From the NCBI GenBank assembly GCA_030704225.1, contig CP131915.1, forward strand, positions 2,976,001 to 3,040,000: DNA of 64,000 nucleotides, in the 5' to 3' direction. This document shows positions 53,456-62,182 of the stretch, piece after piece. The number at the start of each line of letters is the position of its first letter. The stretch's first letter is position 1. The notes beneath the pieces were generated by a model, which was given only the letters and a program-made list of their open reading frames with translations, made no database searches and was not told the origin of the DNA. Both the position numbers and the translations under genes were made by a program. The DNA is from Kosakonia sp. H02 (GTDB lineage: Bacteria > Pseudomonadota > Gammaproteobacteria > Enterobacterales > Enterobacteriaceae).

Positions 53456-53728
53456 GAAATAGAAAACCGGGAGGGAGATCTCAAAAAAATAGGTCTGAAA
53501 TGGCGTTTTTTTGAAAATAAAAAGAGCTTCGCTGCAAAAATGAAACGCCGTGCTGAATTTAGCTACTTTTTGTGAACATCATCGTCGCGCAAACGCTCGC
53601 GAGTGACTACTCTTCTCTTGTCTTGTTCTCAGACATGCCCATAACAACTATCCGCTGTTAAGCCACGAGCGTTCTGCTCGCGGTTGGTCTTATTTTGCTA
53701 AAAATTAAACCTCTGGAGACCCGGAAAT
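53456..53728 (+). promoter_or_regulatory. Upstream region of the TRAP operon
   Basis: About 270 bases, AT-rich in the first half, with no gene. TTTGTGAACATCATC has one good CRP half (TGTGA) but a poor second half, so no CRP site is called. A CTGGAGAC ribosome-binding region lies just before the ATG at 53729. Confidence 0.5.
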
Positions 53729-54706
53729 ATGAACTCAGCAAAATCCTTACTGAAAGTCTGTATTAGTTCCGCTCTGCTGTTTATTTCCCACGCCACTCTC
53801 GCCCAAACGTTTCGCGCCGCGGATGTTCACCCCGCCGACTATCCCAATGTTGTGGCCGTAAAACATATGGGGGAGAAGTTAAGTCAGGCAACGGATGGAC
53901 GCCTCGAAATTAAAACCTTTCCCGGCGGCGTATTAGGTGATGAGAAGCAAGTCATTGAGCAGGCGCAAATTGGCGCTATCGATATTATCCGCGTCTCGAT
54001 GACGCCTGTGGCGGCAATATTGCCCGAAATCGATGTCTTTACGCTGCCCTATATTTTCCGCGACGAAGATCACATGCACAAAGTGCTGGACGGCATGATT
54101 GGTCAGGAGATCGGTAACCGCCTGTCTGAAAGCAGCAAATCGCGGCTGATTTTTCTCGGCTGGATGGATGCCGGCACGCGTAACCTGATAACCAAAGCGC
54201 CGGTAACGAAAGCGGAAGATCTGAAGGGCATGAAAATCCGTGTCCAGGGCAGCCCAATTGCGCTGGATACCCTGAAAGCGATGGGCGCTAACTCGGTAGC
54301 GATGGGCGTCAGCGAAGTGTTCAGCGGTATGCAGACCGGCGTCATTGACGGCACGGAAAATAACCCGCCGACATTTGTTGCGCATAACTATTTGCCGGTG
54401 GTGAAGAACTACACCTGGAGCAAACACTTTATTATTCCCGAGCTGTTTTTATTCTCGAAAGCGAAATGGGACAAGCTGAAAAAAGAGGATCAGGAACTGA
54501 TCCTGAAACTGGCGAAAGAGGCGCAGGTTGAGCAGCGAGAACTGTGGAAAGCCTACAATGAAAAATCGCTGGCGACGATGAAAGCGGGTGGCGTGCAGTT
54601 CCACGATATCGACACCAAAGTCTTTTATGAGGCCACGCAATCGGTTCGCGATAAATACGGTAAAGAGCACCAGGACTTGATTAAACGTATTCAGGACGTG
54701 CAATAA
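53729..54706 (+). CDS. TRAP transporter substrate-binding protein (DctP family)
   Basis: A 325-residue periplasmic binding protein of a tripartite ATP-independent transporter. The signal peptide (MNSAKSLLKVCISSALLFIS) ends near THATLAQT. The opening FRAADVHPADYPNVVAVKHMG and the GMKIRVQGSPIALDTL arginine region are typical of DctP proteins. The NNPPTF stretch follows the ligand loop. Similar sequences in the family bind hexuronates, so a uronate is a plausible but unproven ligand. It is the first of three genes forming a complete TRAP system. Confidence 0.88.
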   Translation: MNSAKSLLKVCISSALLFISHATLAQTFRAADVHPADYPNVVAVKHMGEKLSQATDGRLEIKTFPGGVLGDEKQVIEQAQIGAIDIIRVSMTPVAAILPEIDVFTLPYIFRDEDHMHKVLDGMIGQEIGNRLSESSKSRLIFLGWMDAGTRNLITKAPVTKAEDLKGMKIRVQGSPIALDTLKAMGANSVAMGVSEVFSGMQTGVIDGTENNPPTFVAHNYLPVVKNYTWSKHFIIPELFLFSKAKWDKLKKEDQELILKLAKEAQVEQRELWKAYNEKSLATMKAGGVQFHDIDTKVFYEATQSVRDKYGKEHQDLIKRIQDVQ

Positions 54707-54759
54707 CCTGGCCGGGCAGGTTTTCCTGCCCCTTTGCTACTTTTACCGGGAAAACTGCT

Positions 54760-55269
54760 ATGGCAGAACGCTATTCGTCGTTGATGGATATTCTGTACAG
54801 AATATCGATGTGGATTGCCGGTCTGGCGCTGTTAGTGATGGTGGCGATTATTCCCGTGGGGATTTTCGCCCGTTATGTCATGAACAGCGCCTTATCCTGG
54901 CCGGAACCGGTCGCCATTATTTGCATGGTGACGTTTACCTTTATTGGTGCCGCCGTGAGCTACCGCGCCGGTTCTCATATTGCGGTCAGCATGGTGACGG
55001 ACCGTTTAAGCGAGCCGCTTCGTAAAATCTGTTTCGTGTTGGCGGATCTGATGCTGATGGCAATCAGCGTGTTTATCCTCTGGTACAGCGCTGTGCTGTG
55101 CGCCGAATTGTGGGAGCAGCCGGTTGCAGAGTTCCCATTCTTCACTGCCGGGGAGAGCTATTTGCCGCTGCCGATCGGTTCAGCCATCACCATCTTGTTC
55201 ATTATCGAAAAAATGATTTTTGGCGCGCAATACCACCGCCCGGTGGTGATGCTGGGCTCGTCGAGCTGA
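54760..55269 (+). CDS. TRAP transporter small permease (DctQ family)
   Basis: A 169-residue membrane protein with four helices, including ALLVMVAIIPVGIFARYVMN and TFTFIGAAVSYRAGSHIAV, which is the DctQ pattern. It joins the large permease to form the membrane channel, driven by sodium or proton gradients. It is 53 bases downstream of the binding protein and 18 bases before the large permease, so it is in one operon. Confidence 0.9.
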   Translation: MAERYSSLMDILYRISMWIAGLALLVMVAIIPVGIFARYVMNSALSWPEPVAIICMVTFTFIGAAVSYRAGSHIAVSMVTDRLSEPLRKICFVLADLMLMAISVFILWYSAVLCAELWEQPVAEFPFFTAGESYLPLPIGSAITILFIIEKMIFGAQYHRPVVMLGSSS

Positions 55270-55287
55270 TTCCAGTAAGGAACCTCT

Positions 55288-56574
55288 ATGGATGCATTTA
55301 TTCTGGTCTTTACGTTAGCCATTATGCTGGCGGTAGGTGTGCCGGTTGCTTACGCGGTGGGTATCAGCGCGGTGCTGGGCGCGTGGTATATCGATATTCC
55401 GCTGGAAGCGGTGATGATTCAATTGACCAATGGCGTTAATAAATTCTCGTTGTTGGCGATCCCGTTTTTTATTCTCGCCGGGGCGATTATGGCCGAGGGC
55501 GGCATTGCCCGCAGGCTGGTTAACTTCGCCTATATCTTTGTCGGCTTTATTCGCGGTGGCCTGTCGCTGGTTAATATTGTTGCCTCAACTTTTTTTGGCG
55601 CGATTTCGGGATCGTCGGTGGCTGATACCGCCTCGATCGGTTCGGTGATGATCCCGGAGATGGACAAAAAAGGTTACCCGCGCGATTTCGCCGCTGCGGT
55701 CACCGCCAGCGGTTCGGTGCAGGCGATCCTGACGCCACCGAGCCATAACTCGGTGATCTACTCGCTGGCGACCGGCGGTACGGTGTCGATCGCGGCGCTG
55801 TTTATCGCCGGGATCCTGCCAGGATTGCTGCTCAGTTTCTCGCTGATGGTGATGTGCGTGGCATTTGCCCATAAGCGCGGTTACCCGAAAGGCGAGCGCG
55901 TGCCGTTTCGCCAGGCGCTGAAAATTTTCGCCGATACGCTGTGGGGATTGATGACCGTGGTGATCATCATGGGCGGCATCCTCTCCGGTATTTTCACCGC
56001 CACGGAATCGGCAGCAATCGCCTGTCTGTGGGCCTTTTTCGTCACCATGTTTATCTATCGTGATTACAAATGGTCGGAACTGCCGAAGCTGATGTACCGC
56101 ACGGTGAAAACGGTGACCATCGTGATGATCCTGATTGGTTTTGCCGCCGCGTTCGGGGCCGTGATGACCTATATGCAGTTGCCTTCACGCATCACAGAGG
56201 CGTTCACCAGCCTTTCGGATAACAAATACGTTATTTTGATGTGCATTAACATCATGCTGCTGTTGCTCGGCACGCTGATGGATATGGCTCCGCTTATCTT
56301 GATCCTGACGCCGGTGCTGCTGCCGGTGACCAATGCGCTGGGCATAGATCCGGTGCATTTCGGCATGATTATGCTGGTGAATCTGGGGATTGGGTTGATC
56401 ACGCCGCCCGTGGGATCGGTGCTGTTTGTTGCCAGTGCGGTCAGTAAGCAGAAGATCGAGCAGGTGGTAAAAGCGATGCTGCCGTTTTACGCGATCCTGT
56501 TTGTGGTGCTGATACTGGTGACCTATATTCCAGCGATCTCGCTGTTTTTGCCGAAGCTGTTTGGCGTGCTTTGA
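55288..56574 (+). CDS. TRAP transporter large permease (DctM family)
   Basis: A 428-residue protein with about 12 membrane segments. DctM hallmarks include FSLLAIPFFILAGAIMAEGG, FGAISGSSVADTASIGSVM and PPSHNSVIYSLATGG, with a mirrored second half ending in GIGLITPPVGSVLFV. It supplies the transport pathway for the substrate delivered by DctP. A bidirectional terminator separates it from ygiC. No such operon lies between ygiD and ygiC in K-12. Confidence 0.93.
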   Translation: MDAFILVFTLAIMLAVGVPVAYAVGISAVLGAWYIDIPLEAVMIQLTNGVNKFSLLAIPFFILAGAIMAEGGIARRLVNFAYIFVGFIRGGLSLVNIVASTFFGAISGSSVADTASIGSVMIPEMDKKGYPRDFAAAVTASGSVQAILTPPSHNSVIYSLATGGTVSIAALFIAGILPGLLLSFSLMVMCVAFAHKRGYPKGERVPFRQALKIFADTLWGLMTVVIIMGGILSGIFTATESAAIACLWAFFVTMFIYRDYKWSELPKLMYRTVKTVTIVMILIGFAAAFGAVMTYMQLPSRITEAFTSLSDNKYVILMCINIMLLLLGTLMDMAPLILILTPVLLPVTNALGIDPVHFGMIMLVNLGIGLITPPVGSVLFVASAVSKQKIEQVVKAMLPFYAILFVVLILVTYIPAISLFLPKLFGVL

Positions 56575-56620
56575 GGAGAGTTGCTGGCTGGCGACTGCAC
56601 CTCATCCGGCCAGGAAAAAG

Positions 56621-56656
56621 AGAAAACCCGGCGCTAATTTTGGCCGGGTTTTGTTT
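56621..56656. terminator. Bidirectional terminator between TRAP operon and ygiC
   Basis: A perfect 10-base stem AAAACCCGGC/GCCGGGTTTT (56623-56632 and 56643-56652) with A/T-rich flanks serves both convergent units. Confidence 0.85.
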
Positions 56657-57816
56657 TATTCAACAAAGACGTGCGGGTAGAAGCGGGAGAGATCTTGCGT
56701 TATCAGCGCCCGGTCTTCGCGAATGCCGATCCCGGCAGGCTGATCGTTGATGAGCCAACTGCCAATCAACGTGTAGCTGTCGCCGAATTTCGGCAGCGGG
56801 CAGAACTGCTGCACAATCATCCCCTCTTCACCGTATGGCCCTTCGACGGCTTCAACGGTTTTACCGTTCTCAATGATCGACACGTTCGCGCCTTCATGGG
56901 AGAAAATCGGTTTCACCACGTATTTTTCCATCGCCGGATGGTCATCTTCGGCAAAATAAGCGGGAAGCAAATTCGGGTGATCCGGGAACATTTTCCATAG
57001 CATTGGCAGCAGCGCTTTGTTGGAGATAATGCTCTTCCAGGCTGGCTCCAGCCAGCGAACACCGGCATCTTCCAGTTTGGTTGAGAACATCTCACGCAGC
57101 ATGTATTCCCACGGATAAAGCTTGAACAGATTACTAATGACCTGATCCTGCATATCCGTAAACTGGCCTTTTTCCCCCAGACCGATGTCTTCGATATAGA
57201 GAAATTCAGAAGCTAGTTCGCCTTCCGCTGCGCAATCTTGCAGATACTGCACGGTTCCACGATCTTCGACCGTGTCGCGACAGCAGGTGAAATGCAGCAA
57301 CTGGAAGCCGTGCTGCTCGCGCAGTTCGGCGAAGCGCTCAATCAGCTTCTCTTGCAGGCTGTTGAACTGATCGCTGCCCTGCGGCAGGTTGCCGGCGTTG
57401 AGCTGATCTTCCAGCCAGATCCACTGAAAGAAAGCGGCTTCATACAGCGAGGTGGGCGTATCGGCGTTATTTTCCAGAAGTTTAGGTTCACCCACGCCAT
57501 CCCAGGCGAGATCGAGGCGTGAATAAAGCGAAGGTTGGTGCGTGGCCCATGACTGGCGGACAAAATTCCAGGTATGTTTCGGAATGCGAAACTTCGCCAT
57601 TAACTCATCGCTGGCGACCACTTTCTCAACCACTTGCAGGCACATCTGGTGCAGTTCGGCGGTAACGTCTTCCAGCTTTTCAACCTGTGCGAGCGTCAGC
57701 TTGTAATATGCGTCTTCACACCAGTAAGGCTCGCCGTACATGGTGTGAAAATTGAAACCATACTCCGTGGCTTTTTCGCGCCAGTCCGGGCGCTCGGTAA
57801 TGCTGATTCTTTCCAT
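56656..57816 (-). CDS. ygiC: Glutathionylspermidine-synthase-like ATP-grasp protein YgiC
   Basis: A 386-residue protein with the GSP_synth ATP-grasp fold (WEYMLREMFSTKLEDAGVRW and KYVVKPIFSHEGANVSI). It is homologous to the synthetase half of Gss, but lacks the amidase domain, and no substrate is established. It is close to E. coli YgiC. It starts five bases after the ygiB stop on the same strand, so ygiB-ygiC are an operon. Confidence 0.93.
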   Translation of the reverse strand: MERISITERPDWREKATEYGFNFHTMYGEPYWCEDAYYKLTLAQVEKLEDVTAELHQMCLQVVEKVVASDELMAKFRIPKHTWNFVRQSWATHQPSLYSRLDLAWDGVGEPKLLENNADTPTSLYEAAFFQWIWLEDQLNAGNLPQGSDQFNSLQEKLIERFAELREQHGFQLLHFTCCRDTVEDRGTVQYLQDCAAEGELASEFLYIEDIGLGEKGQFTDMQDQVISNLFKLYPWEYMLREMFSTKLEDAGVRWLEPAWKSIISNKALLPMLWKMFPDHPNLLPAYFAEDDHPAMEKYVVKPIFSHEGANVSIIENGKTVEAVEGPYGEEGMIVQQFCPLPKFGDSYTLIGSWLINDQPAGIGIREDRALITQDLSRFYPHVFVE

Positions 57817-57821
57817 GGAAA

Positions 57822-58490
57822 TTAGCCACCCATCGAGCGGGTAGTGGTGCCGGTCGCGCGGCGCTGCATGCTGGTCTGCTTCGCCACAGATTCACCAAAG
57901 CCGCCACGCGTCACTGTCGTCGTGGTCGCCGGTTTAGGTGCCATGGCGGTTTTCGGTACTGTGGCCGTACGGCCAGGTTGCGCTGCGCCGTAGCCTTTGC
58001 CGGAAGCATCGGTGTACTGGCCGTAAGCGGGGCTTGCCGGGTTACGCGAGGTAAACAGCGGCTGCTGCGCAAAGCCCGCGCCGCCGCCCATCAAACGGCC
58101 CATCATGTAACCTGCCATCAGCGGCATCCAGAAACTGCCGCCGGACTGCGCCTGAGCCTGGTTTTCCGGCGCTACGCCCGCTTGCGCAGGGGCTTGCTGG
58201 CACTGGCCTTCGCCAAACTCGGCCACGCAATCTTCGCGCGAGGCGTATTTCGGCGCGGTACGTTCCGCTTCTTTCAGGGCGTTGTTGTAGGCGGCGCTAC
58301 ACTCCGCGCTTTTGCCCGGATTCGCCGATGAACAATCGTCGGCGTTCTGGTACATGGAAACTGTTTCGTCGTTTTGTTCGCAACCTGCCAGCATAAACAC
58401 GGCGGTAACGGCCAGCGCGACAGGTGTCAGGTGACGCGCGCTCCAGCTTTTGCGGAACGTCGCATGTTTAATATTTTTTGTCCGTTTCAT
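57822..58490 (-). CDS. ygiB: DUF1190 lipoprotein-like protein YgiB
   Basis: A 222-residue protein with a long N-terminal signal region (LTPVALAVTAVFMLAGCEQ) containing a lipobox-like LAGC. A cysteine-containing central part follows (YQNADDCSSANPGKSAEC, CVAEFGEGQCQQ), then a glycine- and threonine-rich tail. E. coli YgiB is 223 aa and of unknown role. The start at 58490 (MKRTKNIKHATFRKSW) fits the family; nine further codons lie upstream. It is upstream of ygiC and downstream of tolC in the same direction. Confidence 0.92.
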   Translation of the reverse strand: MKRTKNIKHATFRKSWSARHLTPVALAVTAVFMLAGCEQNDETVSMYQNADDCSSANPGKSAECSAAYNNALKEAERTAPKYASREDCVAEFGEGQCQQAPAQAGVAPENQAQAQSGGSFWMPLMAGYMMGRLMGGGAGFAQQPLFTSRNPASPAYGQYTDASGKGYGAAQPGRTATVPKTAMAPKPATTTTVTRGGFGESVAKQTSMQRRATGTTTRSMGG

Positions 58491-58591
58491 TTTTATCTTC
58501 CTGGACCCCAAAGGCATGAATAGACGATCAGGATAGAGGATGGGTGGTTGAAATTAAAGCGAGGAGAGAAGGCCTTTACGTTGCCTTACGT

Positions 58592-58620
58592 AAAAACGGG
58601 GGCTGGATGCCCCCGTTGCA
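58592..58620 (-). terminator. Rho-independent terminator after tolC
   Basis: A stem AACGGGGGC/GCCCCCGTT (58595-58603 and 58609-58617) followed by TTTTT on the minus strand. Confidence 0.85.
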
Positions 58621-58632
58621 GATAAGTACAGA

Positions 58633-60072
58633 TTAACGCGTTACGCTGGTGCGTTCTGCGGCAGGCTGCGCGCTGGCGCTGAAGTTATCAACGTTCGCTT
58701 GCTGCTGCGGGTTTTCGGGTGCCACGTTTTCCGGCGCGGTAGAGATGGATTTGCCCAGCGCGCTGTTCAGCGCCAGCAGATCCTGCTCGTTAAGCGTACC
58801 TAACGCTTGCTTGATATTTAACTGATTAATCAGGTAGTTATAACGCGCGCTGGAGAGCTGTTGTTTCGCGTTGTACAGCGTGGTCGTCGCATCCAGCACA
58901 TCAACAATGGTACGCGTACCGACGGAGTAACCCGCTTCCATCGCATCCAGTGAGCTTTGCGCAGACACTACGGCCTGTTTGTAAGCATTGATGCTGCTGA
59001 TCGACGCGTTCACGTTATTAAAGGAAGAACGGACGTTTTGTACTACGCTGCGGTGCGCGCTTTCCAGCTGTTCGCTCGCGCCAACAAAGTTGAACTGCGC
59101 CTGTTTCACCTGCGAGTTGACCTGACCACCCTGATACAGCGGCAGAGAGAAGCTCAGGCCAACTTGATTCTGACCGACGTCGGAATCGCCAAATTGTGAG
59201 TTATTACGTGTTCTTGAACCGCTATAGGAGGTGTTCGACACACCGGTAGACGCGGTTAAGTCCAGTGTTGGCAGATGACCATCCTGAGCCTGGCGAATTT
59301 GCTCGCGCGCCAGATCCTGGTTCAGACGCGCCTGCAACAGTGTCAGGTTGCGGCTTTCCGCTTCCTTCAGCAGGCTATTTACCGGCTGCGGTTTATCGGT
59401 TTTGAAGCTGTCGACGTTCAGGGATGACAGCTCCGGGTAGTAATTACCGGTCACCTGGCGCAGGGATTCCACTGCATTGTCCAGCGCGTTACGTGCCGTG
59501 ACTTCATTTGCCAGCACGGTATCGTATTGCGAACGGGCATTCTGTACGTCAGTAATGGCAACCAGACCCACGTTAAAACGCTGCGTGGTTTGATCCAACT
59601 GGCGATAAATCGACTGTTTCTGTGCTTCGGTGTAGGAGAGCGTATCAATGGCGCTCAACACGTTGAAGTAGGCGGTCGCCGTGTTCAGCATCAACGTTTG
59701 CTGGTCGGTCTGCCAGGTCACATCCTGAATACCAGCCGATTTTTCCTGCAATGTCAGTGCACGCCATTTCGACATATCAAAAATAGTTTGCGTCAATTGC
59801 AGGGAACCACTGGTCACGTTTGAGTCCACGCCCTGGCTATCACGAAAGCCGTTGGTATAGGTGTAATCTGCCCCCAAACCGAGCTGCGGCAGTAACGGGC
59901 TGCGCGCTTCATTGATCTTTTCGAAAGCGGCATCGCGGTCGGCGGCGGATTTACGCAGATCGGGGTTGCTTAAACGCGCCTGCTGATAAACCTGTAACAG
60001 ATTTTCTGCCTGGCTCATAGCACTGAAACCTGTCAGGCTCAGTCCGATAAGGAGGGGGAGCAATTTCTTCAT
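58633..60072 (-). CDS. tolC: Outer-membrane efflux channel TolC
   Basis: A 479-residue trimeric outer-membrane tunnel used by AcrAB and other pumps. The signal peptide ends near MSQAENLLQVYQQ. Two structural repeats each contribute a beta-hairpin and long helices; the repeats are visible at NPDLRKSAADRDAAF and AVSSINAYKQAVVSAQSSLD-type segments. It is shorter than the 493-residue E. coli TolC, and the variable C-terminal tail ends AERTSVTR without the NPFRN end. I start at the second ATG (60072), six bases after AAGGA; the first ATG overlaps the ribosome-binding site. Confidence 0.96.
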   Translation of the reverse strand: MKKLLPLLIGLSLTGFSAMSQAENLLQVYQQARLSNPDLRKSAADRDAAFEKINEARSPLLPQLGLGADYTYTNGFRDSQGVDSNVTSGSLQLTQTIFDMSKWRALTLQEKSAGIQDVTWQTDQQTLMLNTATAYFNVLSAIDTLSYTEAQKQSIYRQLDQTTQRFNVGLVAITDVQNARSQYDTVLANEVTARNALDNAVESLRQVTGNYYPELSSLNVDSFKTDKPQPVNSLLKEAESRNLTLLQARLNQDLAREQIRQAQDGHLPTLDLTASTGVSNTSYSGSRTRNNSQFGDSDVGQNQVGLSFSLPLYQGGQVNSQVKQAQFNFVGASEQLESAHRSVVQNVRSSFNNVNASISSINAYKQAVVSAQSSLDAMEAGYSVGTRTIVDVLDATTTLYNAKQQLSSARYNYLINQLNIKQALGTLNEQDLLALNSALGKSISTAPENVAPENPQQQANVDNFSASAQPAAERTSVTR

Positions 60073-60159
60073 TTGCATTCCTTGTTGTGAAGCAGTATTA
60101 GCGCTGGTCTAAATTGGAAAAAATAATCGCAGATTCTACCAGAAGTACGCGCCGCTAAA

Positions 60160-60178
60160 GCTTGGCGTTACGTGCCAT
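60160..60178 (-). promoter_or_regulatory. Marbox (MarA/SoxS/Rob site) upstream of tolC
   Basis: On the minus strand ATGGCACGTAACGCCAAGC matches the marbox consensus AYnGCACnnWnnRYYAAAY at all but one constrained position. MarA/SoxS/Rob control of tolC is established in E. coli. Confidence 0.7.
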
Positions 60179-60278
60179 CGGCATAAATTTGCATCAATCT
60201 ATCACATAGAGCTTGAAACGGCAGTTAGTCAGGCTTGAAATCCAGAGTTTTATCATTATTTAAGATGAGATGTCGCCA

Positions 60279-60911
60279 ATGAATAAGCCAGAAACATCCG
60301 CAGTGACTTTCACAAAAAACGATGTAGAAATTATTGCACGTGAAACGCTCTACAACGGTTTTTTTTCGCTCGATCTCTATCGATTCCGCCATCGCCTGTT
60401 TAACGGTGAAATGAGCGGTGAAGTGCGCCGTGAAATTTTTGAACGCGGGCACGCCGCAGTCTTGCTACCCTATGACCCAGTGCGCGACGAAGTTGTGCTG
60501 ATTGAACAGATCCGCATTGCGGCTTTCGATACCAGTGAAACGCCGTGGTTGCTGGAGATGGTGGCTGGCATGATTGAAGAGGGCGAATCCGACGAGGACG
60601 TGGTGCGTCGGGAAGCCATAGAAGAAGCCGGTTTGACCGTCGGGCGCGTGAAAAGAGTGTTGAGCTATCTGGCAAGCCCTGGCGGCACCAGCGAGCGCTC
60701 TGCCGTATTGGTTGGCGAAGTGGATGCCACTCAGGCCTCAGGTATTCATGGTCTGGTGGATGAAAACGAAGATATTCGTGTTCATGTGGTGAGCCGGGAA
60801 CAGGCTTATCAGTGGGTAGAAGAGGGGAAAATCGACAACGCAGCGTCTGTCATCGCCTTGCAATGGCTGCAACTGCATTATGAGAGCTTAAGAAACGAGT
60901 GGAAAAAATGA
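60279..60911 (+). CDS. nudF: ADP-ribose pyrophosphatase NudF
   Basis: A 210-residue Nudix hydrolase that cleaves ADP-ribose and related nucleotide sugars. The Nudix box GMIEEGESDEDVVRREAIEE is complete (followed by AGL). The ATG at 60279 aligns with E. coli NudF (209 aa); an in-frame ATG three codons upstream is possible. It is divergent from tolC and overlaps yqiB by four bases, beginning the nudF-yqiB-cpdA-yqiA-parE run. Confidence 0.95.
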   Translation: MNKPETSAVTFTKNDVEIIARETLYNGFFSLDLYRFRHRLFNGEMSGEVRREIFERGHAAVLLPYDPVRDEVVLIEQIRIAAFDTSETPWLLEMVAGMIEEGESDEDVVRREAIEEAGLTVGRVKRVLSYLASPGGTSERSAVLVGEVDATQASGIHGLVDENEDIRVHVVSREQAYQWVEEGKIDNAASVIALQWLQLHYESLRNEWKK

Positions 60912-61330
60912 AGCGTTACACACCTGACTTCCCTGAAATGATGCGCCTGTGCGAAACCAATTTCGCCCAGTTGCGCCGCCTGTTACCGCGTAATGATGCG
61001 GCGGGCGAAGCGGTGAGTTATCAGGTGACCAATGCGCAATACCGATTAACGATTGTTGAATCCACCCGCTACACTACGCTTGTGGAAATCGAACAGACCG
61101 CGCCTGCCGTCAGTTACTGGAGCTTGCCGTCTATGACGGTGCGCCTGTATCACGATGCGATGGTAGCCGAAGTGTGTTCGAGCCAGCAGATCTTTCGTTT
61201 TAAAGCGCGTTATGATTACCCCAATAAAAAGTTGCATCAACGCGACGAAAAGCATCAAATTAATCAGTTTCTGGCCGACTGGCTACGTTACTGTTTAGCA
61301 CATGGAGCAATGGCGATTCCGGTTTGTTAG
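60908..61330 (+). CDS. yqiB: DUF1249 protein YqiB
   Basis: A 140-residue cytosolic protein, nearly identical to E. coli YqiB, beginning MKRYTPDFPEMMRLCETNF. No function is proven. The ATG overlaps the nudF stop (ATGA), which indicates translational coupling; three more in-frame codons upstream were not used because homology starts at MKRY. It precedes cpdA by 24 bases. Confidence 0.92.
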   Translation: MKRYTPDFPEMMRLCETNFAQLRRLLPRNDAAGEAVSYQVTNAQYRLTIVESTRYTTLVEIEQTAPAVSYWSLPSMTVRLYHDAMVAEVCSSQQIFRFKARYDYPNKKLHQRDEKHQINQFLADWLRYCLAHGAMAIPVC

Positions 61331-61354
61331 CGTCGTGAAACCTAAGGACACCAT

Positions 61355-62182
61355 TTGGAAAGCCTGTTAAACCTGCCTCTGGTTGGTGAGTCCAGAGTCA
61401 GGGTATTACAAATAACTGATTCTCACCTGTTTGCCGAAAAGCATGAAACGCTGTTAGGGGTAAATACCTGGGAAAGCTATCAGGCGGTACTGGAGGCGAT
61501 CCGGTCCCAGCAGCGCGTATGCGATCTGATCGTTGCTACCGGCGATTTGGCGCAGGATCACACCGCTGCGGCTTATCAGCTTTTTGCTGAAGGCATCGCA
61601 AGCTTCGACGCGCCTTGCGTCTGGCTGCCGGGTAATCACGATTTCCAGCCTGCTATGTACAGCGCACTCCAGGATGCGGGTATCTCTCCCGCGAAGCGCG
61701 TTTTTGTGGGCGAGCACTGGCAAATTCTGCTGCTGGACAGCCAGGTATTTGGCGTCCCGCACGGCGAGTTGAGCGAGTATCAACTCGACTGGCTGGAGAA
61801 AAAACTCGCCGACAGCCCGCAACGGCACACCTTATTGCTGCTCCATCATCATCCGTTGCCGTCGGGTTGCAGCTGGCTTGATCAGCACAGCCTGCGCAAC
61901 GCCGCTGAATTAGATAATGTGCTGCAACGTTTTCCGCAGGTGCGCAACCTGCTGTGCGGTCATATTCATCAGGAGTTGGATCTCGACTGGAACGGCCGCC
62001 GCCTGCTGGCCACGCCGTCGACCTGTGTGCAGTTTAAACCGCACTGCGCCAACTTCACGCTTGACACTATCGCGCCGGGATGGCGCTGGCTGGATTTGTA
62101 CCCTGACGGAACGCTGCATACTGAAGTTTGCCGTCTGCAAAGTACAAAATTTAGCCCGGATACCGCGTCAGAAGGCTACTGA
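61355..62182 (+). CDS. cpdA: 3',5'-cAMP phosphodiesterase CpdA
   Basis: A 275-residue calcineurin-type phosphoesterase that degrades cAMP. Metal-binding motifs are ITDSHLF (about 19-25), GDLAQD, GNHDF and CGHIH. The start is a TTG at 61355, as in E. coli, with AAGGA upstream, consistent with the family's MESLL start. It is the third gene of the run and overlaps yqiA at TGATG. Confidence 0.96.
   Translation: MESLLNLPLVGESRVRVLQITDSHLFAEKHETLLGVNTWESYQAVLEAIRSQQRVCDLIVATGDLAQDHTAAAYQLFAEGIASFDAPCVWLPGNHDFQPAMYSALQDAGISPAKRVFVGEHWQILLLDSQVFGVPHGELSEYQLDWLEKKLADSPQRHTLLLLHHHPLPSGCSWLDQHSLRNAAELDNVLQRFPQVRNLLCGHIHQELDLDWNGRRLLATPSTCVQFKPHCANFTLDTIAPGWRWLDLYPDGTLHTEVCRLQSTKFSPDTASEGY

Noticed and set aside
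53550..53600. A CRP site upstream of the TRAP operon
   Set aside because: TTTGTGAACATCATCG has one good TGTGA half, but the second half is TCGTC rather than TCACA.
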